In this document: piece by piece, positions 57,708 through 64,000 of the stretch
Position numbering within the stretch: position 1 is the first letter of the stretch
Layout of the letters: each line of letters opens with the position of its first letter
NCBI RefSeq assembly: GCF_019492055.1
Contig: NZ_JAICBX010000003.1
Location: 496,001 to 560,000 of the forward strand
Direction: 5' to 3'
Length of the DNA: 64,000 nucleotides
From: Flavimaribacter sediminis
GTDB lineage: Bacteria; Pseudomonadota; Alphaproteobacteria; Rhizobiales; Rhizobiaceae
Notes under the pieces: generated by a model
What the model saw: only the letters and a program-made list of their open reading frames with translations
What the model was told of the DNA's origin: nothing
Databases searched by the model: none
Position numbers and translations under genes: made by a program

Positions 57708-58010
57708 ATGTCCAAGAAAACAATCATAGGCGCTTCGGCGGTGGCTGGAGCGGTCGCCATGGCGCTGTCCGGCGCAACCGTCGTCGCGACGTCGACAGGA
57801 GCCGCCGCTGCGGAAAAATGCTACGGCGTCTCTCTTGCCGGCGACAACGACTGCGCCGCCGGTCCCGGCACAACCTGTGCCGGAACATCAACCGTGGATT
57901 ATCAGGGCAACGCCTGGACTTCCGTGCCGGACGGGACTTGCCTGACCATGGATGTGCCCGGCGACCGCAAGGGTTCGCTGGAGCCGCTGGATCGGGACCT
58001 GCCGGCCTGA
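57708..58010 (+). CDS. bufA: Bufferin-type precursor peptide (DUF2282)
   Basis: A 100-residue precursor. Residues 1-36 are a long Sec-type signal peptide ([20 protein letters not shown]). The mature core contains [22 protein letters not shown], the invariant [10 protein letters not shown] and PDGTC, with cysteines at 38, 49, 57 and 78. In bufferins such cysteines are turned into thiooxazoles by the DUF692 oxidase and the exported peptide binds copper. The start at 57708 has GAGGAG (57696-57701) 6 bases before it. It is first in the cluster with bufB, bufC and a DoxX gene. Confidence 0.92.
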   Translation: MSKKTIIGASAVAGAVAMALSGATVVATSTGAAAAEKCYGVSLAGDNDCAAGPGTTCAGTSTVDYQGNAWTSVPDGTCLTMDVPGDRKGSLEPLDRDLPA

Positions 58011-58021
58011 TTGGACCAGAT

Positions 58022-58053
58022 GGCGTCGCGGCTCGAAACGGGTCGCGATCGCC
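58022..58053 (+). other. Intercistronic hairpin between bufA and bufB
   Basis: GGCG plus TCGCG (58022-58030) pairs with CGCGA (58044-58048) and CGCC (58050-58053), with one T bulge, around a 13-base loop. It sits in the 62-base gap after the precursor gene. Such hairpins can protect the upstream message or cut read-through, making the peptide more abundant than its enzyme. Confidence 0.55.
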
Positions 58054-58072
58054 GCTGAACCGGAACATCGAG

Positions 58073-58984
58073 ATGCCCAACGCTCCGCAATCGACACAAC
58101 GCAGCTTTGGCGGCGCGACCATTCCGCCCCGGGCGGGAGCGGGCCTGAAGACGGCCCATGTCGACGCGATCCTTTCGGACAGCTACCGGATCGGATTTCT
58201 TGAGATCCACGCGGAAAACTATATGGGCGACGGCGGTCCGCCGCATCGCGCGCTCGGCGCAATTCGTGAAAACTTTCCGCTATCGGTACATGGCGTCGGA
58301 CTTTCCATCGGCGGGGAAGACGGGCTGGACAAAACCCATGTCGCGCGATTGAAAAAGGTCGTTGATCGCTACGAGCCCGGGCTGGTGTCGGAGCATCTCG
58401 CCTGGTCCACGCATGACAATTCCTACTACAACGACCTGCTGCCAGCGCCCTATGACGAGGCGACGCTGGCGCGCGTCTGCCGCCATATCGAGCAAGTGCA
58501 GGAGGCTCTCGGCCGGCAGATCCTGCTGGAAAACCCGTCGACCTATGTGCAGTTCGAACAATCGACGATAAGCGAGGCGGATTTCATCCGTCAGATCGCG
58601 GTGCGCACGGGCTGTGGACTGCTGCTCGACATCAACAATGTGTTCGTCTCGGCCACAAACCATGGCTACGAGCCGCTTGCCTATCTGGAAGATTTCCCGC
58701 TCGGCAGGGTTCAGGAAATCCACCTTGCCGGCCATGCGCCAGATGTGGACGACGAAGGCGACGTCATTCTGATCGACTCGCACGACAGACCCGTGGACGA
58801 TCGCGTATGGGGTCTTTACGAGACGGTGATCGGGCGCATCGGGTCGATCCCGACGCTGATCGAGTGGGACACCGACATTCCCGAATGGCCGATCCTGCGC
58901 AACGAAGCCATGATGGCTGACCGCATTCTCGAAGCCCACGCCGGGGCGGTTCCATCTCCCCGCCCGCGCGCGGCGCGCGGCTGA
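58073..58984 (+). CDS. bufB: Multinuclear non-heme iron oxidase, bufferin maturase (DUF692)
   Basis: A 303-residue DUF692/MNIO enzyme with a TIM-barrel. Probable iron ligands are visible: His in SVHGVGLSIGG, EH in SEHLAWS, Glu in LLENPSTYV, Asp/Asn in LDINNVFVSATNHG, His in EIHLAGH, DSHD, and Glu in LIEWDTDIPEW. The N-terminal GAGLKTAH and EIHAENYMGDGG are family marks. It should oxidise cysteines of BufA using oxygen and mixed-valent iron. ATG 58073 is the first start with the family N-terminus. Confidence 0.92.
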   Translation: MPNAPQSTQRSFGGATIPPRAGAGLKTAHVDAILSDSYRIGFLEIHAENYMGDGGPPHRALGAIRENFPLSVHGVGLSIGGEDGLDKTHVARLKKVVDRYEPGLVSEHLAWSTHDNSYYNDLLPAPYDEATLARVCRHIEQVQEALGRQILLENPSTYVQFEQSTISEADFIRQIAVRTGCGLLLDINNVFVSATNHGYEPLAYLEDFPLGRVQEIHLAGHAPDVDDEGDVILIDSHDRPVDDRVWGLYETVIGRIGSIPTLIEWDTDIPEWPILRNEAMMADRILEAHAGAVPSPRPRAARG

Positions 58985-58995
58985 CGACGTTTCCC

Positions 58996-59763
58996 ATGCA
59001 AGCGACAGTCAGCAACCGGGAATTCACCACCGCCCTTTCGGACCCCGAAAAGCCTGCGCCGGAGGGAATAAGGGGACAGGACGGGAAGAAGTCCGCAAAA
59101 CGCTTCGATATCTACCGCAACAATGTGGTTGTCGGGCTGATCGACGCGCTTGGCGATATCTTTCCGGCGGTCGCAAGACTGGTCGGCGAAGGGTTCTTTC
59201 GGGACATGGCGCGCCTCTACATCCGCGCCAACCCTCCAAATTCGCCCCTGCTCTTCCGCTACGGGAGGTCGATGCCCGACTTCCTTGAAACATTCGAGCC
59301 GGTTGCGCATCTGGCTTACCTGCCGGACGTCGCCCGCATCGAACTTGCCTGGCTCGACGCATTCCACGCCGCTGACACAAGCTGTTTTTCGGCCGCTGAT
59401 CTTGGCGCCGTGCCGGAAAGCGAACTCGACGATTTGCGTCTGACGCCGCATCCGGCCACGCGCATCATCCGCTCCCGGTCGGCCGCTGTTTCGATCGTTT
59501 CCGCGACCCGGTCCGGCGCAGGCCTTGCGGATATCAATCCGACAGCGCCTGAAGACGGGCTCGTTACGCGCCCGGTACTTGATGTACAACTCAGGCGACT
59601 GCCGCCGGGCGCCGCCGTTTTCCTGCAATCGCTTGTCGACGGCGCCTGCCTTGCGGATGCAGCCGAAGCGGCCGAACGGGACTGCGCCGAATTTGATCTG
59701 CCCCTCGCAATCCGCGCGATGCTGGAATCCGGGGCGTTCAGCCAGAGGGGAGAAGAGGCATGA
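58996..59763 (+). CDS. bufC: DUF2063 partner of the bufferin maturase
   Basis: A 255-residue protein. The N-terminal DUF2063 domain (about 5-95) has FDIYRNNVVVGLIDALGDIFPAVARLVGE and FRDMARLYI, a helical bundle. The C-terminal half (about 105-250) is the less conserved part. In related systems the partner protein binds the precursor and helps the DUF692 enzyme. It starts 11 bases after bufB, and its TGA overlaps the next ATG (ATGA at 59760). Confidence 0.9.
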   Translation: MQATVSNREFTTALSDPEKPAPEGIRGQDGKKSAKRFDIYRNNVVVGLIDALGDIFPAVARLVGEGFFRDMARLYIRANPPNSPLLFRYGRSMPDFLETFEPVAHLAYLPDVARIELAWLDAFHAADTSCFSAADLGAVPESELDDLRLTPHPATRIIRSRSAAVSIVSATRSGAGLADINPTAPEDGLVTRPVLDVQLRRLPPGAAVFLQSLVDGACLADAAEAAERDCAEFDLPLAIRAMLESGAFSQRGEEA

Positions 59764-60320
59764 GAACGATCATCGAGGCGCTGCGAAGGCTTCACAACGC
59801 TGTTTTCGGCATCGTCGAAAGGATCACCGACGGCTGGTTCTTTGGCCTGTTCTGCCGCTTTGTTTTTGCGGCGACGCTTTACTTCTATTATCTGAATTCG
59901 GCGAAGACGAAGGTCGGCGACGGCATTCTGGGTTTTTTCCAGATATCGAGCGGCGCCTATTTCCAGATCGCGCCGACGGCGATGGCGGCCGTCGACAACG
60001 AACCCTCCGCCCTGTCCTTTCCCGTGCACCTGATGGTGATCGCCGGAACCTATGGCGAGTTCATCCTGCCGCTTCTGGTGATTTTCGGACTGTTCGCCCG
60101 CATCGGAGCCGTCGGCATGATCATTTTCATAGTCGTGCAGACCTTTGTCGACGCGACGGCGCATGGCGTCGCGCTCGGCGTCTGGTTTGACCGCATGCCG
60201 TCGGACATCCTCGATCAGCGCACCTTCTGGGTTGTTCCGCTGCTCTACGTTGCGATCAAGGGGCCGGGCTTCATTTCTCTGGACTATCCGCTGTCGCGCT
60301 GGTGGCGGCGAGGAGCATAG
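59760..60320 (+). CDS. bufD: DoxX-family membrane protein of the bufferin cluster
   Basis: A 186-residue protein with about four membrane helices (LFCRFVFAATLYFYYL, FPVHLMVIAGTYGEFILPLLV, GAVGMIIFIVVQTFV and WVVPLLYVAIKG). It matches the DoxX family, which in bufferin operons is the fourth gene. A role in electron supply to maturation or in copper handling at the membrane is suggested but unproven. It overlaps bufC by four bases, so translation is coupled. Confidence 0.87.
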   Translation: MRTIIEALRRLHNAVFGIVERITDGWFFGLFCRFVFAATLYFYYLNSAKTKVGDGILGFFQISSGAYFQIAPTAMAAVDNEPSALSFPVHLMVIAGTYGEFILPLLVIFGLFARIGAVGMIIFIVVQTFVDATAHGVALGVWFDRMPSDILDQRTFWVVPLLYVAIKGPGFISLDYPLSRWWRRGA

Positions 60321-60324
60321 AATC

Positions 60325-60353
60325 AAAAATGCCCCGGACGCGAGTCCGGGGCA
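60325..60353 (-). terminator. Terminator between the buf cluster and hsp20
   Basis: TGCCCCGGAC (60330-60339) and GTCCGGGGCA (60344-60353) form a perfect 10-base stem with a GCGA loop. The A run at 60325-60329 makes a U run on the minus strand, so it terminates hsp20; it may also stop the buf message. Confidence 0.85.
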
Positions 60354-60383
60354 CTTCGCAAAAAGGCGATCCTTCAGCGAGAA

Positions 60384-60842
60384 TTAGCCTTCGATCTGCT
60401 TCTGCTTTGAAGCGTCATCGGCCACTGAAATCTCGATGCGGCGCGGTTTGGCCGTTTCGGGAATTTCGCGGACGAGATCGACATGGAGCAGGCCGTTCTC
60501 AAGCTTGGCGCCGCGCACTTCCACATGCTCTGCGAGCTGGAAGCGGCGCTCGAAGGAACGTCCGGCGATACCGCGATAGAGGTAGTCGCTGGATCCCTTT
60601 TCGCTTTCATTCCTGTCGCCTTTCACGGTCAGCACGTTCTCGCGCGCTTCCACGGAAAGGTCGCCTTCGGCGAAACCGGCGACCGCCATGGTGATGCGGT
60701 AGGCGTTATCGTCGATGCGTTCGATGTTGTAGGGTGGATAAGTCTGCGACTGGTCCGGCTGAGCCAGACTGTCGAGCATGGTAAAGAGACGATCGAAGCC
60801 GACCGTCGAACGGTAGAGTGGTGAAAAGTCCACGTGACGCAT
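60384..60842 (-). CDS. ibpA: Small heat-shock protein Hsp20 (IbpA-like)
   Basis: A 152-residue chaperone that holds unfolding proteins during heat stress. The alpha-crystallin domain (about 38-135) has [23 protein letters not shown], and ends [15 protein letters not shown]. The C-terminal IEI motif is in RRIEISV. It starts [20 protein letters not shown], typical for the rhizobial class A. Expression is likely controlled by an RpoH promoter and a ROSE thermometer directly upstream. Confidence 0.95.
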   Translation of the reverse strand: MRHVDFSPLYRSTVGFDRLFTMLDSLAQPDQSQTYPPYNIERIDDNAYRITMAVAGFAEGDLSVEARENVLTVKGDRNESEKGSSDYLYRGIAGRSFERRFQLAEHVEVRGAKLENGLLHVDLVREIPETAKPRRIEISVADDASKQKQIEG

Positions 60843-60945
60843 GATAGGTCCTCCATTGAGCGACGTTTTGCGTAAATATATTTCAGCCGGAATTCCCGAT
60901 CTGGCGAAATCCTGCCGGCAGGCCCTGTTCTGGCGCCTGCAGAGA
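60843..60945 (-). promoter_or_regulatory. ROSE-type RNA thermometer in the hsp20 leader
   Basis: The ribosome site AGGA, part of GGAGGA (60849-60854 on the minus strand), can pair with UCGCU (60863-60859). A single unpaired G sits in the middle, the hallmark of the ROSE core hairpin. The hairpin is closed by G60864-C60848, 6 bases before the ATG. An upstream GCAGGC/GCCTGC hairpin (60918-60940) fits the multi-hairpin ROSE layout. Heat should melt the core and free translation. Confidence 0.75.
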
Positions 60946-60947
60946 CG

Positions 60948-60976
60948 ATTTGGGGATTGAATAATCCGATTTCAAG
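60948..60976 (-). promoter_or_regulatory. RpoH-type heat-shock promoter of hsp20
   Basis: On the minus strand, CTTGAA (60976-60971) is a perfect -35 for RpoH (sigma-32), followed by a 17-base spacer and CCAAAT (60953-60948) as the -10. Transcription would begin near 60940, giving a leader of about 100 bases that holds the thermometer. Confidence 0.75.
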
Positions 60977-61090
60977 AGTTTTTTTACGGGCAATAATCGC
61001 CTCGCCGTACAATGGGTCTGCAACAGGTTTTGCAATGCCGGCGTGGACTGTTATTGCAGAACCGGCTCCTTTCAAAAATCAGGTCAGGGC

Positions 61091-62074
61091 ATGCGCGCAC
61101 AGGTTCTACACGACACGCCGGACAACCCGGCCCCCAAAAACGCCATCAGCGGCTACATGCAGGCGCATGACGGCAGGCAGATTCGCTACGCGATCTTCCG
61201 CTCGGATGCGACGCTCGCCAGGGGGACGGTCATCCTGCTGCAGGGCCGCAATGAAACTATCGAGAAATATTTCGAGACCGTTCAGGAACTGACGGCGCAT
61301 GGCCTGTGGGTCGCCACGTTCGACTGGCGCGGCCAGGGCGGCTCCGAGCGGCTTCTGTCCAATCCGCTGCCAGGCTATGTGCGGCGGTTCTCCGACTATG
61401 TGCGCGACCTCGAACAGTTCATTGAAACCATCGTTCTGCCTGACGGGAGACTGCCTTTTTTCATGATCGGCCATTCCATGGGCGGTCTGATCGCGCTCTA
61501 CGCCGCGCCGCGCCTCGCCAACCGCATAGAGAAGCTCGTCGTTTCAGCGCCCTTCGTCGCGCTTAGCCATTCGCATCTCGGCGCGTCGACCATTCGCGTC
61601 CTGTCCACCGTCATGACGCTGATCGGGCTTGGCGGACTTTCCACCAGCGGCAACAGAAAGATCAACCAGACCTTCGAGGACAATGCGCTGACGCATGACC
61701 GAAGCCGGTTTCTGCGCAACAAGGCGGTCTACGACACGGTGCCGGATATGACGCTCGGCGGCCCCTCCTTCCGCTGGCTGCTCGAATGCCTGAAGGCGAT
61801 GAAACAGGTTCATCGGCCCGAGCACCTTGCAAACATCAGAATACCGACGCTCATGCTCGCGGCCGGCGGCGACAGCATCGTTCCGATCGATGAAATCGAG
61901 GACCTGGCGACCCATTTTCGCGCAGGCGAACTGGTCACGATTGACCGCGCGCGCCATGAACTTTTTCAGGAGGCCGACCGCTATCGCAATCAGGTCATGG
62001 CCGCGGTCAAGGCGTTCATGCCCGGAGGCGATGAACCGGCGTCAGGATCAGACGAGAAGTCCGCAACCGGATAA
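61091..62074 (+). CDS. Lysophospholipase-like alpha/beta hydrolase (PldB type)
   Basis: A 327-residue hydrolase. The LLQGRNETIEKYFETV segment, the DWRGQGGSER motif, the nucleophile elbow MIGHSMGGLIAL (about 137-148), Asp in AAGGDSIVPIDE and His in DRARHELFQE complete the fold of PldB-type lysophospholipases. Its leader overlaps the hsp20 promoter region on the other strand. ATG 61091 follows CAGGGC; an upstream in-frame ATG at 61043 is also open. Confidence 0.85.
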   Translation: MRAQVLHDTPDNPAPKNAISGYMQAHDGRQIRYAIFRSDATLARGTVILLQGRNETIEKYFETVQELTAHGLWVATFDWRGQGGSERLLSNPLPGYVRRFSDYVRDLEQFIETIVLPDGRLPFFMIGHSMGGLIALYAAPRLANRIEKLVVSAPFVALSHSHLGASTIRVLSTVMTLIGLGGLSTSGNRKINQTFEDNALTHDRSRFLRNKAVYDTVPDMTLGGPSFRWLLECLKAMKQVHRPEHLANIRIPTLMLAAGGDSIVPIDEIEDLATHFRAGELVTIDRARHELFQEADRYRNQVMAAVKAFMPGGDEPASGSDEKSATG

Positions 62075-62085
62075 CGCCACTGCGC

Positions 62086-62535
62086 TCAGGCAAGATGTTT
62101 CTCGAAAAACACCCGGGCGAAGCCGTCCTCCTCGCGTCGACCGGTCTCCACATAGCCGAGATGCGGATAGATCGAGAGGTTCTGCGTCATCTTTTCGTTG
62201 GTGTAGAGGCGAACACAGGGCAGTCGGAGCCGCTTCGCTTCGGCTTCGCAGAACGCGATCAAGGCCCCGCCAACGCCCCTGCCCGCCGCCGCGCCGAACA
62301 CTGCGACATTTTCCAGAAACATGTGGCCGTCGCGGGGGAAGAACACGATGAAGCCAAGTATTTCGCCGTCCACGCCTTCAGCGATATGGATTTGGCCTTC
62401 GCGTATCTGAGCCCTGAAATCCGCGACCACTGGCGCCGGTTTCCTGCCAATCGCCGCGACATATTGCCGGTAGGCGTCCTCGGCGCAGCCTCGAATGTCA
62501 TCTTCATCGCGAGGCGTCGCCGGGCGGATCCGCAT
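62086..62535 (-). CDS. GNAT-family N-acetyltransferase
   Basis: A 149-residue acetyltransferase: MRIRPATPRDEDDIRGCAED, then the acetyl-CoA loop in VFGAAAGRGVGGALIAFCE, and LYTNEKMTQNLSIYPHLGYVE. Substrate unknown. Its ATG is one base after the TGA of the hisN-type gene (TGACATG), so it is translationally coupled. Confidence 0.88.
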   Translation of the reverse strand: MRIRPATPRDEDDIRGCAEDAYRQYVAAIGRKPAPVVADFRAQIREGQIHIAEGVDGEILGFIVFFPRDGHMFLENVAVFGAAAGRGVGGALIAFCEAEAKRLRLPCVRLYTNEKMTQNLSIYPHLGYVETGRREEDGFARVFFEKHLA

Positions 62536-62536
62536 G

Positions 62537-63310
62537 TCAGCCTGCGAGAAGTTCGAGGGCCTCGGCATGCAGCCGCTCGCATCCGGCGGCGACGATATCG
62601 CCGCCCTGTTCCGGCCGGGCGCCGTTCCAGTCCGTGACGATGGCGCCGGCGCCTTCCAGCACCGGAATAAGGCCTGCGATATCGTAGGGTTTGAGACCGC
62701 TTTCAACGACGATATCGGCATGGCCGGCTGCAACCAGAGCATAGGCGTAGCAATCGCAACCGTATCGGCTCAGGTTGACCTTGTTTTCAACGGCGCGAAA
62801 GCGGTCGATATGGGTGTTCGAGAACAGGAAGGGCGAGGTCGTGAACAGCGTGGCTTCGGCAAGCGTCAGACCCTTGCGCGCAGACAGCTGTCTCTCGCCT
62901 TCCGGGCCGCGATAGAGACAGCGGGCGCCATCGGAAACGTAGCGTTCGCGGGTGAAGGGTTGATCCATCAGGCCCATCACGGCGCGGCCATTGTGATACA
63001 GCCCGATCAAGGTGCCCCACAACGGCACCCCGGAAATATAGGCGCGCGTGCCGTCGATCGGATCGATCACCCATACATATTCGCGGTCGAGCCCTTCAGC
63101 GCCATGTTCCTCGCCAAGAATGCCGTGATCGGGAAACCCTTCGGCAATCAGCGCGCGAATCGCCGCCTCCGCGGCGCGATCGGCTTCCGTGACCGGATCG
63201 AAACCCGCAGTTTCCTTGTTAATGACATCGGACGTTGCCCGAAACCGTGGAAGGGTCTCGCGCGCGGCGACATCGGCAAGCCTGTGCAGAAATTCCAGAT
63301 CCGGTTTCAT
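62537..63310 (-). CDS. hisN: Histidinol-phosphatase, inositol monophosphatase fold (HisN type)
   Basis: A 257-residue Mg phosphatase. Metal motifs GEEHG (about 66), VWVIDPIDGTRAYISGVPLWG (about 79-98) and KPYDIAGLIPVLEGAGA match the IMPase family. DCYAYALVAAGHADIV in the C-terminal part fits the HisN-type branch. It may dephosphorylate histidinol phosphate or another sugar phosphate. It is followed by the coupled GNAT gene. Confidence 0.85.
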   Translation of the reverse strand: MKPDLEFLHRLADVAARETLPRFRATSDVINKETAGFDPVTEADRAAEAAIRALIAEGFPDHGILGEEHGAEGLDREYVWVIDPIDGTRAYISGVPLWGTLIGLYHNGRAVMGLMDQPFTRERYVSDGARCLYRGPEGERQLSARKGLTLAEATLFTTSPFLFSNTHIDRFRAVENKVNLSRYGCDCYAYALVAAGHADIVVESGLKPYDIAGLIPVLEGAGAIVTDWNGARPEQGGDIVAAGCERLHAEALELLAG

Positions 63311-63467
63311 CGACTCATCCCGCTATTGTCTTGTTTTTCATGACCTTAAGGCGCAAAGCATTGGCATTTCCAGACGGCTCCGGACGTGTCTTATCGCAAA
63401 ACTCTGCGTATGAAAGCCGGTTTGTTTGCCTAAATTTTGCGCATGCGAACAAATTAGCGAAATATGC

Positions 63468-63496
63468 TTGACTATTGTGCAATGCAGCAATATAAA
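63468..63496 (+). promoter_or_regulatory. Sigma-70 promoter of the mmgR-like sRNA
   Basis: TTGACT (63468-63473) and TATAAA (63491-63496) are separated by exactly 17 bases, one of the best promoter pairs in the window. It points at the structured RNA that starts about 7 bases later. Confidence 0.8.
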
Positions 63497-63502
63497 TGAA
63501 GT

Positions 63503-63581
63503 CGCAGTCAACGGCTGCATATGCCCTTATCGGGCGTTTCCTCCCTAGATTTGACCGCTCCGAAAGGCGCGGTCTTTTTTT
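63503..63581 (+). ncRNA. mmgR: mmgR/alpha-r8-like small RNA
   Basis: About 79 bases, the length of S. meliloti mmgR (77). A 5' GCAG/CTGC hairpin region and GCCC-TTATC-GGGC (63522-63535 area) are followed by the unpaired decamer TTTCCTCCCT (63537-63546), which I recall as the conserved alpha-r8 core. A terminator hairpin GACCGC/GCGGTC with a GAAA loop and seven T's (63553-63581) ends it. In S. meliloti mmgR limits polyhydroxybutyrate storage and depends on Hfq. A strong promoter lies just upstream. Confidence 0.8.
63553..63581 (+). terminator. Terminator of the mmgR-like sRNA
   Basis: GACCGC (63553-63558) and GCGGTC (63569-63574) pair, with an inner CC/GG and a GAAA tetraloop, followed by seven T's (63575-63581). 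Confidence 0.9.
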
Positions 63582-63596
63582 GAGAAAAACGACGGA

Positions 63597-64000
63597 TTAC
63601 TCCGCCGCCAGGGCGACGCTGTCCGGTTGCTGGCAGAATTCTGCGGTCAAGCGGCCGATGAAACAGGCGAGATCGGCCTGCAGCCGGTCGAAACCGGCGT
63701 TCTTCTGAAACGTCTGCTCGTCGACATAGAGGCCGCGATTGATCTCGATCTGCAACGCATGCAGTCCGCGACGCGGCCGGCCGTAATGTTCGGTGATAAA
63801 CCCGCCGGCATAGGGCTTGTTGCGCGCCACCGTGTAACCGAGATCCTTCAACAGCGCAATCGCCGACTGCGACACGGCGCCGGACGCGCTGGTGCCGAAG
63901 CGGTCGCCGATGACGAAGTCCGGCCGGTTGCGGGATCCGGACTGCGCATGGGCGGGCATGGAATGGCAGTCAACAAGCACGCAGGCGCCGAAGGCGGCGT
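63597..64000 (-). CDS. N-formylglutamate amidohydrolase family protein (5' end outside the window)
   Basis: The C-terminal 134 or so residues of a minus-strand gene that continues past the right edge. VLVDCHSMPA, RPDFVIGDRFGTSA, NKPYAGGFITEHYGRP and LHALQIEINRGLY match the N-formylglutamate amidohydrolase (HutG-like) family, which cleaves formylglutamate in histidine breakdown or acts on other N-formyl amino acids. The frame is open to base 64000, so the real start is not visible. Confidence 0.88.
   Translation of the reverse strand, partial: AAFGACVLVDCHSMPAHAQSGSRNRPDFVIGDRFGTSASGAVSQSAIALLKDLGYTVARNKPYAGGFITEHYGRPRRGLHALQIEINRGLYVDEQTFQKNAGFDRLQADLACFIGRLTAEFCQQPDSVALAAE

Overview
This 64 kb window reads as chromosomal DNA of an alphaproteobacterium, most probably a member of the Hyphomicrobiales (Rhizobiales). 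It is GC-rich and densely coded. The lineage call rests on the tkt-gap-pgk-fba glycolytic order, a Brucella-type Omp10 lipoprotein, RcdA and GapR, two exact CtrA boxes, homospermidine synthase, a ROSE-type RNA thermometer before hsp20, and a small RNA that matches the rhizobial mmgR/alpha-r8 design. I see no prophage, IS element, CRISPR array, rRNA or tRNA. Genus cannot be decided from the sequence alone.

Layout. 0-6 kb: central carbon genes tkt, gap, a Cys-rich DUF1272 gene, pgk and class I fba. 6-9.6 kb: an SGNH hydrolase, a quinone oxidoreductase with a 52-residue membrane protein behind it, DUF1192, a candidate sRNA flanked by two CtrA boxes, rcdA and rpmE. 9.7-20 kb: an ABC exporter, a 39-nt minisatellite, a flavin dehydrogenase, a MotA/OmpA-like envelope pair, suhB, two palindromic repeat elements, efp, a Sel1-repeat protein and a ThiE-like protein. 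20-31 kb: a TSUP transporter, an acyl-CoA ligase, two divergent DUF465 genes, purEK, an SDR, a cytochrome P450, rpmJ, a TPR protein, an alpha/beta hydrolase, pyk and DUF1036. 31-43 kb: DUF1244, gapR, a DUF882 peptidase-like protein, pepF, hss, omp10, a PaaK-like ligase, a 5'-nucleotidase fused to LysM, and hemH. 42-51 kb: qmcA-nfeD, an outer-membrane barrel, galU, an MltB-type transglycosylase, a DUF459 protein and a lipoprotein. 49-56 kb: gltBD. 56-64 kb: ltaE, a four-gene bufferin-type RiPP cluster, hsp20 with its RpoH promoter and thermometer, a lysophospholipase-like gene, hisN-type phosphatase plus GNAT, the mmgR-like sRNA, and a truncated N-formylglutamate amidohydrolase gene at the right edge.

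How they fit together. Most of the window is housekeeping: lower glycolysis and transketolase, GOGAT, purine and heme synthesis, and envelope maintenance. The most distinctive accessory unit is bufA-bufB-bufC-doxX at 57.7-60.3 kb. It encodes a secreted Cys-containing precursor peptide (DUF2282), a multinuclear-iron oxidase (DUF692), a DUF2063 partner and a DoxX membrane protein, the set known from bufferin metallophores. The most distinctive regulatory features are the CtrA-box/sRNA/rcdA interval, the mmgR-like sRNA, the RpoH plus ROSE control of hsp20, and several strict palindromes upstream of gltB, pepF and fba.
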